Source: Pterobdella sp. o SKG-2022
Lineage: Eukaryota; Annelida; Clitellata; Hirudinida; Piscicolidae
Assembly: GCA_964035795.1 (NCBI GenBank)
Contig: OZ038320.1
Coordinates: 12,847,076 to 12,911,075, forward strand
Length of the DNA: 64,000 bases
Direction: 5' to 3'
Shown here: piece by piece, positions 36,744 to 48,730 of the stretch
How the letters are laid out: each line of letters begins with the position of its first letter
Numbering within the stretch: position 1 is the stretch's first letter
Notes under the pieces: model-generated
What the model saw: only the letters and a program-made list of their open reading frames with translations
The model's database searches: none
What the model was told of the DNA's origin: nothing
Translations under genes and position numbers: made by a program

Positions 36744-38261
36744 AATGTTTTTAATGCTAAAACTGATTTTTGTATTGTGTTCGTTACTATTACTGTTCTC
36801 TGACCTATGATTATGTTTTAAATTATTTCGTTCAATTTATTAATTATGGAACTTATTATACATTAAATAAACACATTTACATTCTGACTGCGAAGCAGTC
36901 TTGATTTTCAAAAAAAATAAGATCGTGTAAGTTTCAAAGAATGTGTTGAAGGTAAAGCCTCAAAAGCAATCGACGCGCCAAAAATATTTACAACCAGTGT
37001 TTCAAAACTATTCACACAAATTTTTTAGCCATATATTGTAGACCGTAGCAAGAAAAATGTAACAAATATGTTCGCAAGTGCTTATCCTTAGTGAAAATCG
37101 ACTGACCTTTTAAAAAAATATTTGAATCAACGATATTTACATGAGTAATATCTAAGAACAGTAATTAGTTTATTATGATACGAAGCTTTTGTTATCAACA
37201 TAACATTTGCAAGTATTTTAGATATAGTATCATCATTTGATGAAATTTTTTTACAAAAAGCTTCTTGTTCTTTTATCGTTAAATAAATAAGACTTAGCGC
37301 AAATCAATAAGTCGAAGTACATTTCATCAATTTTTTCTCAAAAATTTGATCAGTTTTCAATTTTAGAAATAAGACTCAAGTGCCTTTTAAGATTATACAT
37401 CTTTTAGCGTAGCCGTTAAAGCATTCTTAAGAGTTTCAATCGTATGTTATTAATTTACGGTATATACGATCGCAAAAAGGGTGTGAAAGATAAATATTTT
37501 TCTATTTTTTAGTTAAAGTCAGCTTTTGATGTTTTCAGCTTGACTCAAAGTTTTCAGTAAATTCTTCTTGATGATAAATCGATTTTGAAAAAGAACTTTG
37601 CTCGTCATCAAATACCTTAGCATTGAAAAAAGATTGAAAATTCTTTTTGAAATTTTTATTACATTATCGGACTATGACATCCATCCAAAAAAAATCCAAT
37701 ATCATGTCAGTATACCAAAAAACAAAGAAAAAAAATAGAGATTTTGAAACCTATATTGGAAATAATAGCTTCCGATATGCTGAAGAATATCCTAAAAAAG
37801 AAACGTAAGAAGATCCAGAAACTCTTGGAAAAAGAGATCTGGAAACTGCTACTCGACAGATGACACAAACTTGAAGCGAACTTAAAACAAAGGCACTGAA
37901 CAGAAAAAACTGGATAAGACAAAAACAAAAGTAGGTATCACGTTTGATAACTCAAAATAGGATAGTACGATAATTTGCATTAACAGTGACAATAAAAATT
38001 TATGAATGAAAATTTACGTAATTTTAAACTTCCTTGTTTCTTAGTAGAGTATTCGATATTTTAGTTTGTCTCACTAAAGGGTAAGTAGATTTTTGCAACA
38101 AGCACATTTAGTTATAAGTTACTTAATATTTTATTAATGTTTTTTTAACGATACTTACAGACAAATTAATTGATTTAAAAAAATTTACTCTATTTAAATA
38201 AAATTATTACGGGTTCTTTGAGTTGTTATGAACATTGTTGCGAAAGAGTAAAAGTAAAACA
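36744..38261. other. Intergenic region between centrosomin-like gene and PUS3
   Basis: Contains the centrosomin-like 3' UTR (AATAAA at 36866) and AT-rich sequence. No exon-like stretch or recognisable protein motif on either strand. PUS3 regulatory sequence should lie at the right end but no element is identifiable. Confidence 0.45.
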
Positions 38262-41200
38262 ATGGAAAATGTAAAACCATCTAGACTGAGTGATCTGTCC
38301 AGAGAGGTTTTCTATTTTATTTTTGAAACAATTGTTTGAATAAGATTTTCAATAGTATATAATTAAAAATACAGGAGTTGTTATCAGAAGTTGTGAGATT
38401 AAGGGCACATGTCAATCAACTCAAAAATCTCCTCAACAAAAAAAATGGCCACAAAGAATGTTCAAAAAAATCAAAAAATAGACAATTTGATTTCACAAAG
38501 TTCTTTTTCTTTGAATTTCAACTATCTAAGGATATATAGTATTATAAACTAAATTAAAATAAAATGAAAAATTCAAACCAAACAGTTTCAAAATTTTTTA
38601 CTTTGAAATACTATGATTTTGATATGAACTAGTTATTTTCTATATAATAAAAAGCTTTGTTTTTTCAATTATTATATCATTGAAAGTTTTTGGTTTGAAT
38701 TTATATGTTATCATTAATAAAAATTGAATACATTTTTTAGAGTAAATTTTCGTCATGTGCTGTTAAAGTTTTGTTATTTGGGATGGGACCATGATGGATA
38801 TGCCACACAAGAAGACACCTCAAATACCATTGAAGATGTCATATTCAATGCTCTCATCAAGACCAAGCTCATCAGAGATAGGTATAACGAAAAAGAAAAA
38901 CTAATCAAGATAATAATTAGAATAAAATAAAAATCAGACTCATACTAACAACATTGTAATAATCACATTAGACAGAGTAGCAACTACCATAGATGTGGTC
39001 GCACTGATAAGGGAGTCAGTGCCTTCAGTCAGGTTCATAATTATACCATCAAGAATAAAATTATAATAACAACAAAAATATGGAAAATAGATATATATAT
39101 ATAATGATGATAACAATTATATCAGGTGATTTCTATAGACTTGAGAAGTAGTTTGAGCAAGGAAGAAATTGATGAAGGAAAATTTGGTGATCTTCTAAAA
39201 ATTTTTTGTTTTGTTTTATTTCATTTTTATTGTTGTTATTATTAATATTTTTCATTTCATCTTTTGGTTGACAGATGGTGAGCTGCCTTATCTACACATG
39301 TTGAACAGAGTGAGGGAAATAGCATTGATAAATTATTTTTTTTAGCATTTCATTTTATTACAATATACTACTACCATTATACTTTTCCATTAAAGATTGA
39401 TTGGTCTTCCATTATTATTATTAGTATTGATTTAATTTGAAATGAGGTGATGGCACCTGAAGTGCGAATGTTGAGCTGGTCTTGTGCCCCCACATCTTCA
39501 TTCAGTGCTAGGTGTCTATTTTGTTTTTATAGCATTTGTTTTCTTGGCTATTTCATGTCACCATTTGTTTTGTTCTCTATTTTTATTGTTATTGTTGTTT
39601 AAGTTGTTATTAATTTTTATTTTTGCAGATTTGATTGCAAAATGCGAACATACAAATACTTCTTCCCAAGAGGAAACCTTAATTTAAAAGTAGCATTATG
39701 ATATTGTTGTAAAGGAAAAAAATAGTACTTATTAATCTAAATCACTTACATTATCAAGTGATATCATTTGATACTGTAACATAGAATTATAGAAAGCTTT
39801 GTGGTTTGAATTAATAAATACTTAGTGTTTGTTTACCTCACTGTTTGTTTTGGGCTATCATATTTCATTGTGATATTATTTTTTATTTTAATAATAAAAT
39901 AAAATTGCACTTATGATGGCAATAAAGAATTAGGATTAGGTAAATACTATTATTATTGAGGATGATAATTTTTGTGATAGTAAGAAGAAAAAAATAAAAC
40001 TATAAATAATAATAAAATAGAAAATATTGAAAAATAAAAATAATTTTAATGACAGCTGATGAGTGAAGCATGCTCTCTTCTGATTGGTGAGCATGACTTC
40101 AGAAACATATGCAAGATGGATGTAGCCAATGGTGTCACTAACTACCAGAGGTGGTTCTTTTTTCTTTGTTTTTGATTTATGCCGTCGGTTAATTGGTTTT
40201 TTATGTTTAATTTTTAGTTATTTTCTGAATAGATTTTATTTAATTGGTTATTTTTAAATGATTTGAAATCAAAATTGAAGGTGTATATCTGCGGTTGATA
40301 TCTCTCCTTTCTGTCTTGATAATGACACTAATATTAATAATAAAAAACTTCATGATAATAATGATGAAGAAATTGATGATAATACAAATAAAAAATGCTA
40401 TCAAATGTACACTCTGACCATCAAAGGAACAGCATTCTTGTGGCATCAGGTTCCACTTGTTTCTAATATATGTCCCCTTCAACATCTGTTGTGTATTAAT
40501 TGAAACACATGGGTTTAATGAGTTTTATTGGAGTATGAATTTTTTTATATACAATTTAATTGTCAATTATTCTACAGGTGAGATGTATAGCTGCTCTTTT
40601 AATCATGATTGGTCAAGAAAAAGAAGAACCTCAAGTCATTATTATTACTCTTTTCTACTATCTACTTTTTTCTACTATTTTTGTTGTTTTTCTTCAGTAT
40701 TTTTAAAAATCTAAATTGTTTTTTCATCCTTAGTTTTTATTATTTTAACCTTTCATTATTCTTATGTTTATTCATTACACTTAATACAACATCAATTTAG
40801 ATAATATCGGACTTGTTGGACACCAAAAAACACCCATGCAGACCACAGTATCCAATGGCTTCTGGTGCTTCTGTTGCTTTAGTGTTGATTTTGATGTCTC
40901 TGTTGTTTCAATGTTGCTGCGTTTTTGTATCTTGTGTGTGTTTTATTATTTTTTATTTTGCAGTCATATATTTTGATAATTTTTATTTATTAAACTAATA
41001 TTTCATTGTTAATTTGATGTGGTTGTAATACTAAAAAAATTATTTTTGTTGATTGGGATTGGTGTGTTTTTGTATAATAGTGATACATTAAATATATAAA
41101 AAAAATCTTGCAGAAATCCCGTTAGTGCTCTATCATTGTGAATATGAGGGTGTCCGGTGGACAACTGATGAAGGTGCTTTATCATCATTTTTTAACAAAA

Positions 41201-42427
41201 TGTTAATAATAGTGATATTAATACTTTAAAACTTTTTTTATGCTTCTATGAAGATGACATGAAAGAAACTTTACAAGTTCTTCAGAAGTTGTGGTGCAAA
41301 TATCAAGTCAAGTCAGTTTACATAATATTTTTGATGAAATTTCCAATATTTATAACACTCCCGTGGTGCTAATGATAACCTTCCATTAGATCAACTGTTA
41401 TAAGAAGCATGCTTGAGGATTTGGGTGATATAGGTGAGTTATAATGGCCTCTTATTTAGTTCATTAATTTATTTGAGTTGGAGAAGAGTAAAATTGGAAT
41501 TAAGTTATCAGGTAGATATTTTAAAATGAAGATTAATTATTTTTAATTTTTTTTCCACGTACGACTTTCTTCCGTTTCTACAGAATATTTTTTATCAGCA
41601 GTTTCCCCTCCTTTCTCATTCATTTGTGTTCATAGCCATGTTGATGTTGAGAGCTAGCTAGTGTTGGGCTTTTACTATTTTTCCTTAAGCATTCGATGTT
41701 GGTTCTTTTGGAGAGACTTTTAAGGCATCACCATTGGGATACTGTTTCAACGAAGCATTTACTTTTTTTTATGCAGTTTGACTAAAAAACTCTACATGCA
41801 TGCCGAATTTCTTTGTTGAAACTACCCATTGACTTTAGCATCTTCAAGCTTACGTGCTGTAGCCCAAAAAAATGATGTTACGTACAAAAGCTTTTTAAAT
41901 TTTCATTTTCGCGAAAATCTCAAGTTTGGTATTTTTGAACGTTTTCCTTTTTGTCTTCTTTTGTTTCATCTTTTATATTATAATTTTCAGTTATTCGCTT
42001 TATTTTTGCATTACAGGGGCGTGGGGAGGAACTTGCAGCTTGTTGGGAGACAACAACAAAGTACATAAGCCTCTGAAGCTCAGACCCACCTGTGGTCTGC
42101 ATTGCTCTCTTTACATTCAATTTTTTTGGTTTTCAAACAAAAACATTGAAAAGCTTTGCCTCTAATTGTACAAAGTTTTTCGTAGAACAGTGTTCGATTT
42201 TCAAATGTATCAAGTGTAATTTTGATTTTTTATGTTTTTCAATTTAAATTCATGAGCTATAATCTTTTTTTCAACTATATTATGTAAGATTTATTATTAT
42301 CATAGAGAGTCTGTCTGACCGCATAGAGTATCACAAGAACAGGAAGAAGATCAAGATGTGTGTAAATGATGATGATTCTCTTAAGAAAAACTTGAGTAAT
42401 ATTAATAACAATGATGACATTAAATGA
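38262..42427 (+). CDS. PUS3: PUS3, tRNA pseudouridine(38/39) synthase, 17 exons
   Basis: TruA-family enzyme that isomerises U38/U39 in the anticodon stem of tRNAs. Exons: 38262-38306, 38375-38499, 38741-38881, 38972-39032, 39126-39186, 39275-39309, 39447-39511, 39629-39689, 40056-40150, 40281-40449, 40578-40634, 40801-40864, 41114-41173, 41254-41311, 41390-41433, 42017-42094, 42306-42427. Phases agree at every junction and give 446 residues (human 481). Seen in order: coiled N-terminus (SRLSDLSREELLSEVVRLRA), KSKNRQFDF, FRHVLLKFCYLGWDHDGYAT, the catalytic-Asp motif YHRCGRTDKGVSAF in exon 4, VRMLSWSCAPTSSFSAR, RTYKYFF, GEHDFRNICKMDVANGVTNY, TLTIKGTAFLWHQ, VRCIAALLIMIGQ and the exon 12-14 stretch ending LWCKYQVK. 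An Asn/Asp-rich insert occurs in exon 10 (LDNDTNINNKKLHDNN). The catalytic Asp is present. Introns are mostly short. Confidence 0.93.
39735..39845. repeat. Decayed copy of the foldback family in PUS3 intron 8
   Basis: Contains CTTACATTATCAAGTGATAT, GAAAGCTTTGTGG and ACTTAGTGTTTGTTT in the order seen in the foldback elements at 31.9 and 53.3 kb, but the arms no longer pair well. Probably an old copy. Confidence 0.4.
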
Positions 42428-42699
42428 AGACTTAACACTGCACAAGCCCAGAAAATAAAAAATTTAAAGCGATTTCAATTCTCAGAATATTTGATAGATT
42501 ATTTCATTTATTTACTCAACTTTAAGTAATTAGCGTAGAACTCTTGTTTTTTTTTTGCTGCCAGATAAACGAAGGTTCTTATCCACTTGTCTCTGTCTAT
42601 CTTGCATATCTTTTTATGGTGAGGAGAGGTAGTGCACATTCTTCGATGTTAACACACCATTTTTTTGCTGGTCTCTCTCTCCGTCTTGCACCAGTGAGC

Positions 42700-44880
42700 T
42701 CTTTTTTGTAAAAAATGAAAAAAAATGAGTCTTAAACAAAAAATTATTTGGAATAATTATGTAATTCCATTTCTAAATAATAAAAGGTTTTTAAGGTTTC
42801 TATGGTCGTTGATTGATGGATTCAACTTTTTGATGAAAAAGCTTCCAAAATTCTTCTTTTTCTCCAATCATCCGGGGCTCTTCTCAGTACTTTCCACTCG
42901 AATTCATGAGAGGGATTTCTGGAAATGTGTTTGGCAGGCTATGATGTGCGATCTGTTGCCTTGTGTTCCGCCCATCTGATAGTTTCATTTCTCTTGGTTT
43001 CGCCTAAATACGTCTCCTTGCAACTACACTCCCCTTTTAAATGACATTGTGGACATGGGTATTTCTATCCTTGAGGAGAGAGGGCTCTAATCTTATGTGT
43101 TACCCAGAAAAACGAAAAATTAATCTCATTGCTAATGAAAGAATTCAATTTCTCAATGTATTTAAAAATGTAAGATTTTTTTTTCGGACTAATTGGAATC
43201 TTGAAGTGGATTCTCTTCTTGCTATCTTGGAGACACTCTGAAACAGGGAAATCTTTTTTCTTAGTTTCAAATTGTCTTGTTATGGAAAGAATGAGTTTGA
43301 CTGGAAAACCTGCCCGCATGTATTTTTTCTTCATTAATTCCAGTTTTGTTCAAAATCCGATCCAATTCTAATAGCCCTGAACAAATTTCTTTTAATCATG
43401 TTCCTCTTGTATAGCTTTGGGATCGCCAGCGACCAATGCGTGGGCAATTGAGTATTTTCCCGAACAACTTTGAAAGCGAGTATACCATTAATATTTTTGA
43501 GAATGTGAGTATCCAAAAACTTTTTAGGGTTCTTCTCGATTGTGATTCTAATGTTGTTGTGAAAGAAGTTGAGGGCGTTGTACAGTTCGTCTTCCCCATT
43601 CTCCTTTCCTTTGATATATGTGTTATCAACATACTTTGCGTAAAAAAAAGGATTTCGTGGCCCAACTACTTTTTCTTTCATATAATTGAGAGAGCATCCA
43701 GCAAAAACCACCGATAACGGTCCACCCATTGAAACACCATCAATTTGCTTGTAAAGCTTTCCATTGGCTGTAAACAAATTCTCCGTTGTGGCTTTAAGTA
43801 ATAACTTAGAGAAAACCTGTCTGGAGCAAAAGAAAGGAAGTGTCCCATCTTCATAAATCGCTTTCATGATTTATTCAATCGTCTCCTTTACCGGAACGTT
43901 CGTAAACAGGGATTAAATGTCATACGAGACATTCTCTTCATCAGGCTGTAACGAAGGAAAGCTACCTATTAATGAGAGAAAAGTTTGTGTGTTCATTATT
44001 TTGTACTGGTTTGTAGCGAGTGGTTGCAAATATTCTGCCAGAAATTCACCAAGTTGTAAAAACAGGTACCTGTTTGATCAATTAAAGGCCCAATTTTCAA
44101 ATCCTGTTTATTTATGTTTAAAAGTTTCTCATATTTGTGTGTTTTAGCAGTGGCGAAAAACCTAGCTGGCTAATGGGATGATGGTCTGATTAAGCTATAT
44201 TCTTTTATGTTCCTAAGGGGTCTGAGAAGAAACCCTTGGAACGATGTGAGGTCCTTAATTATGGTATCCTCAGCTTGTATTTCCCCCCTCAATCCCTTCG
44301 TCAATCATATTTTGAACCAACCTCTGGTAGTCCGACTTGTCCAAGATGACAACCCTGAAGTCTTTATCCCCTGCCAGGATTGAGATATCACGATTTGCTC
44401 TCGTCTTCAAGTTGGTGGAAAGTGTCGTTCTTTGAATTTTCGAAGTTCTTAGCGAGGGAGTTCGTAATTTTTCTCAAGAATTCGTGAAAAGATTCCTTCT
44501 CATCATTCTTTACGTATTCAACCGCTTTTTCTGCTAAAGCACCCAACTCTAGGACCAGGTTCCTTCTAGTACCCTTTTGCTTGTTGAAAAAACCGTGGTT
44601 AGGACTTTCTTCAAGTTCTTCTAGCTTAAGGTTTTTGAAAGAAGAGAGATTGATTATTGGGAATTTAAAGTCGAATGGCACGTTTTGCGATTTTTTGCTT
44701 CTAAGTCTCATCAATTTTTTGGTTTTGGTTTTCAATTGTTTCAGCTTCTGTATAGGTAATGAATTCCTAATTGAATGAAATTTAACTTTTGACCAAGTAT
44801 TTCCCAAGATTTCATTTAGTTTATTTTCTAATTGGGACACTTCACGAGAAATGATTTTCAAGACTATTCAGTGAATCTTT
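42700..44880 (-). mobile_element. Dead Penelope-like element with GIY-YIG domain
   Basis: Minus-strand polyprotein remnants. N-terminal part 44861-44388 is basic and helical (SQLENKLNEILGNTWSKVKF, KLKQLKTKTKKLMRLRSKKS). RT fingers follow in broken frames (LAGDKDFRVVILDKSDYQRL, YDI-stop-SLFTNVPVKETIE). The RT core is 43867-43334 with QIDGVSMGGPLSVVFAGCSL and YAKYVDNTYIKG. Next comes 43334-43065 (GFPVKLILSI). The end near 43040-42730 has a GIY-YIG-like nuclease (CSCKETYLGETKRNETIRWA, EHKAT) and FEWKVLRRAPDDWRKRRILE, KKLNPSIND. This RT plus GIY-YIG order is characteristic of Penelope-like elements. It is inactive: multiple frame breaks, and the catalytic box reads YVDN, so the second Asp is replaced. 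Confidence 0.82.
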
Positions 44881-45636
44881 TTCAAAATTTTTTGATCCCT
44901 TTTTTTATTGCCTCCAAATCCACGCATTCTTTATTATTAACGTCTTTCTTAGAAAGTGACCTAACCATCTCAAAACTTCTCGCATCATAGGCGTGGTGTT
45001 TTTTTGTCAAAATTAACCCATAAACTCATCAATTATCAACAGACATATTTTCAAAACCTTTTTATGAACTTTACACTTGAAGCATGAATTTTAAATTTGG
45101 TAAATCAAGTCATATTAGAATGCTCGAAAAAAAATTTCATTAGAAGGAAATTCTTGTTTTGAAAAGAACCATTTCAGAGAAAAATGATAAACTAGGCAAA
45201 GTTAAAGCACAAAACCAAACGTTAGAATTTTGAAATACTTTATTCATCGTCATACCAGCTGCAAATTCTTAGATGATATCGACTTTATACGAATACATTT
45301 TAAATAAACGTTAAATACATGAAGAATTTTTAGCCATTCAAAATGTCTCGGAGATTCGAAATGAGTTAAATCTTTTTAAACGTATAACTTGAAAGGAATC
45401 AATAATTTTTGGTAACTAGTTATAAAGTGAAATCGGATTTTATAATCTGGATCTTCAATTATTGAACGAATTCCATGTCAATTTTTCATAATGATGTTTT
45501 TATAGAAGATATAAGTTTAATAGACTAATTAAGCACATTTTCAAATATTCGATAATCTTAATTCTTTCTCAAAGCTAAAGTATTTGAAAAATAAATTTTG
45601 AGCTTTTAAATCTGGTGCCTAACGTGCAATTACAGA
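44881..45636. other. AT-rich spacer
   Basis: Between the Penelope-like element and the next LINE. No motif recognised on either strand; the last ~40 bases may be the 5' leader of the LINE that starts at 45637. Confidence 0.4.
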
Positions 45637-48420
45637 ATGGTAAACTGTCAAAATAAAGCCAGAACTAATATCCAGTTTTCTAGCGGAACTTTCAACGTTC
45701 GCGGTTTAACTAGCAAGACAAAAAGAGAATGCTTAGATGAACTTTTTGCCGACTACAACTTGGACGTACTTTGCCTCCATGAAGCAAAAAACGAGGAAAC
45801 AATACAACAAAAAAACAGCACTTTACATTTACTCTTTTCCTGCTCACACCACTACGGTCTCGGATTTGCAGTAAGTAAGAAATGGACTAATCTCACCACG
45901 CACAACATTTCGGACAGAGTTGCATTACTAGAAGGCAATCTCAAAGGTGCACATTTCAAAATAGTGAACTGTTATGGACCAACACAAATCCTCTCAAATA
46001 AAAAACAAGAAATCTATGAAGAATTTCTTGAAGTACTCCAGGCAAATATAAAAACAAAATCAAACCAAATACTTATATTACAAGGAGACTTCAATGCAAA
46101 AATAGGCAGAAGCTCATTCAAGTCTACACACAAAGGCCACTTTTCAAGAGGGTGTGAAAATAAAAATGGCAGCTTGTTAAATGAATTTTTGGCAATTAAC
46201 AATTTAACTGCCACCAACACACTCTTCAAACATCCTGCCAGACACCTAACCACATGGCAAGGAAAACTGAATAACAAAATGGTTTTTAACACAATAGACT
46301 ACATCATCACTCAACAAAAAATCATCAGCTACATCAAAAACTCCAGAAGCTACTCTGGTATAAAACTATTAACAGATTACAGGCTTGTCAAAGTGATACT
46401 GCAAATACCAGAGCCCAACCAACTTTGGAAAAAACCTAAACAACAAAATACAAAACTCACTTATCAACAGACAAATATCAAAAACTTCTCAAATATGATA
46501 TTAACCAATTTCACAAATATTGAAGATTTTCAAAAAATAATATATAAATCTGCCCTGAAATGTTTCAAAAAGCAAAGCAACCAACAAACTAAAATAAAAG
46601 ACCCAAAAATAAACAAACTTAAGAACAAAATAAATAAAATTAGAAACATTTTGAAAAATTGTAAAATAAATCAAACTACAAAAATAAACTTAAACAAAGA
46701 AAAACACATCATACAAAAACAAATTAACAAAAAATGCTTAGATAACAAATCCTCAATAACAGAAGAACAATTGAAAGAAATAGAAAATTCAAACTACAAT
46801 CAAAGAATGCATAAAGCAATAAAACAGCTAAACATCAAACATAAAACTCCACCACTTTTCTATACCAACTTTCAACTCACTTCATACTATAAAGAAAAAT
46901 TCAACAAGTCTACAACAGCAGCACAGCAAAAACAAGAAAACCAAACACATATCAATGTCAAAATAACCAATAGTGAAGTCAACTCTGCCATAAAATCACT
47001 CAAAAACAATAGATCACCAGGCTATGACAATATTGTAGCAGAAATGATGAAAATATTGAGTAGCATAACCATTGACAAACTTACTCATATAATAAACACC
47101 ACAATCAACAAAAAACAACCTCAAAAACTTGGCCTTGGCATCCTACTCCCTATACCAAAACACAATAAAACCAAAAAAGTAGAAAAAAGCAGACCAATAA
47201 TACTACTCTCCACCATTAGAAAAATAATATCACTCATCACTTTAAATAGACCAATAATAGAAAACTGCCTATCACCCAGCCAAGCTGCCTATAGGAAAGG
47301 TAGATCCATAGAAGACATTGTATGGACACTCAAACTAGAAATAGCAAGCACATTAAACACCAAAAACAAAATCACAATCCATGGTATAGACTTATCTTCA
47401 GCCTTTGACTCGGTCAACAGAGTAAAAATGATGGAGATATTTAATACAATCTGCTCCGAAGAAGATGAAGTTGATACATTTTCTACTCAATGACACCAGT
47501 CTGAGAGTGAGAACCAAAGAAGTAGGACCCACTTTTGACACAAATATTGGCATTCCTCAAGGAGATGGTCTCAGTCCAGTACTTTTCACCACATACCTAG
47601 AAACAGCTTTGAAAGAAGTCAGAAATAATGTCCATGCCCAAGACATTGCATATGCTGATGATGTTGATTTCATTAGCAAAGATGGCGTCAACCTAAATAT
47701 AGTGGAAAAAATATTGGAAAAGTGGAACCTAAAAATGAATCCCACTAAAACGAAGACTCTCAAAATCGGATCAGACAACTAGTGGAAAAATGCGAAAAAA
47801 ACTGGGCATGCTACTCGGTACAAAGCAAGAGTGGAAAAGGCGAAAGCAGCTAACAACAACGGCAATGCTCAAGCTAAAAAAAATATGGAACTCGAGCATA
47901 ACAAGAAACAAAAAGTTAAGAATCTGCAAAGCTAACGTTCAAAGCATCATGCTTTTTGGTTGTAGCACGTGGGCAATGGAAAGGGGATGGTTAGATCGGT
48001 GGACAGTTTCAACCGAAAAATGGTGCGGTATGTATGTGGGGTTTTCTGGCCAAACCGCATGAAACAGAAACCGTGAATGCCCTGATTGAACCAGCCTCTC
48101 AAATTGTGACAAGGCGACGCTGGCAAATGTTAGGCCATATTCTGCGCATGGATGGTCTGGTTCCAGCTAAACAATCCACCATCAATTGACTCAAAAAAAA
48201 ACAAAAAGCGTGGAAGACCTAGCACCAGCCTTCTCACAACGATCAAACACGATCTAAAAGCCCGCAAACTAAACATAGATCAAGCAGTTGCACTGGCGCA
48301 AGACAGGGACCTATGGAAGCTGGAAGGAAGCCGTACACCGGCGAACGAAGATCTTTGAAAATATTTGAACACTCAATTTTATCTCTATTTTTGTCTCTTC
48401 GTAGACCCTAATAAATAAAA
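45637..48420 (+). mobile_element. LINE with AP endonuclease and RT, three frame breaks
   Basis: Plus-strand single-ORF type element. The first frame 45637-47493 (618 residues) carries the endonuclease (SGTFNVRGLTSKTKRECLDE, LDVLCLHEAKNEE, LILQGDFNAKIGRSS) and the start of RT (NRSPGYDNIVAEMMKILSSI, SRPIILLSTIRKII, HGIDLSSAFDSVNR). A frameshift near 47465 moves to the next frame with GIPQGDGLSPVLFTTYLETA and the catalytic IAYADDVDFIS. A stop at 47780 and further shifts follow before the tail (KKLGMLLGTKQEWKRRKQLT, IMLFGCSTWAMERGW, RRRWQMLGHILRMDGLV, KRGRPSTSLLTTIKHDLKAR). The coding sequence is A-rich on the plus strand (Asn/Lys/Ile-rich protein). The 3' end is near 48410, with AATAAATAAAAAAA. 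Resembles RTE/Proto-type LINEs; clade unconfirmed. Confidence 0.87.
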
Positions 48421-48730
48421 AAATCATTTGAAGATATATTGTTGAGTTAAAGCGTAAAATTATCAAGATTTTTAGGGCCTAATAATTATCAATTTTGAAC
48501 ATGCAGATTTTATTCTAGACAAAAATAAAAAAACCATTTTTCAATTTTTTTACGCGTACATGATTACAAATATAATGACTATTTTATAAACGTTTGTGGT
48601 TTTCATTGGTGAAGTTTGAGTTTTTATATTCAAATAAATGATAACTATCAACTTTCTAGGTATTTGAAGATCTTTTTGAACTTATTTATAACTCAAATAA
48701 TAAAGGCTGACAATGCTTGATCGACTTGCT

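Noticed and set aside
40240..40485. Minus-strand open frame of Ile/Asn-rich protein
   Set aside because: Antisense of PUS3 exon 10.
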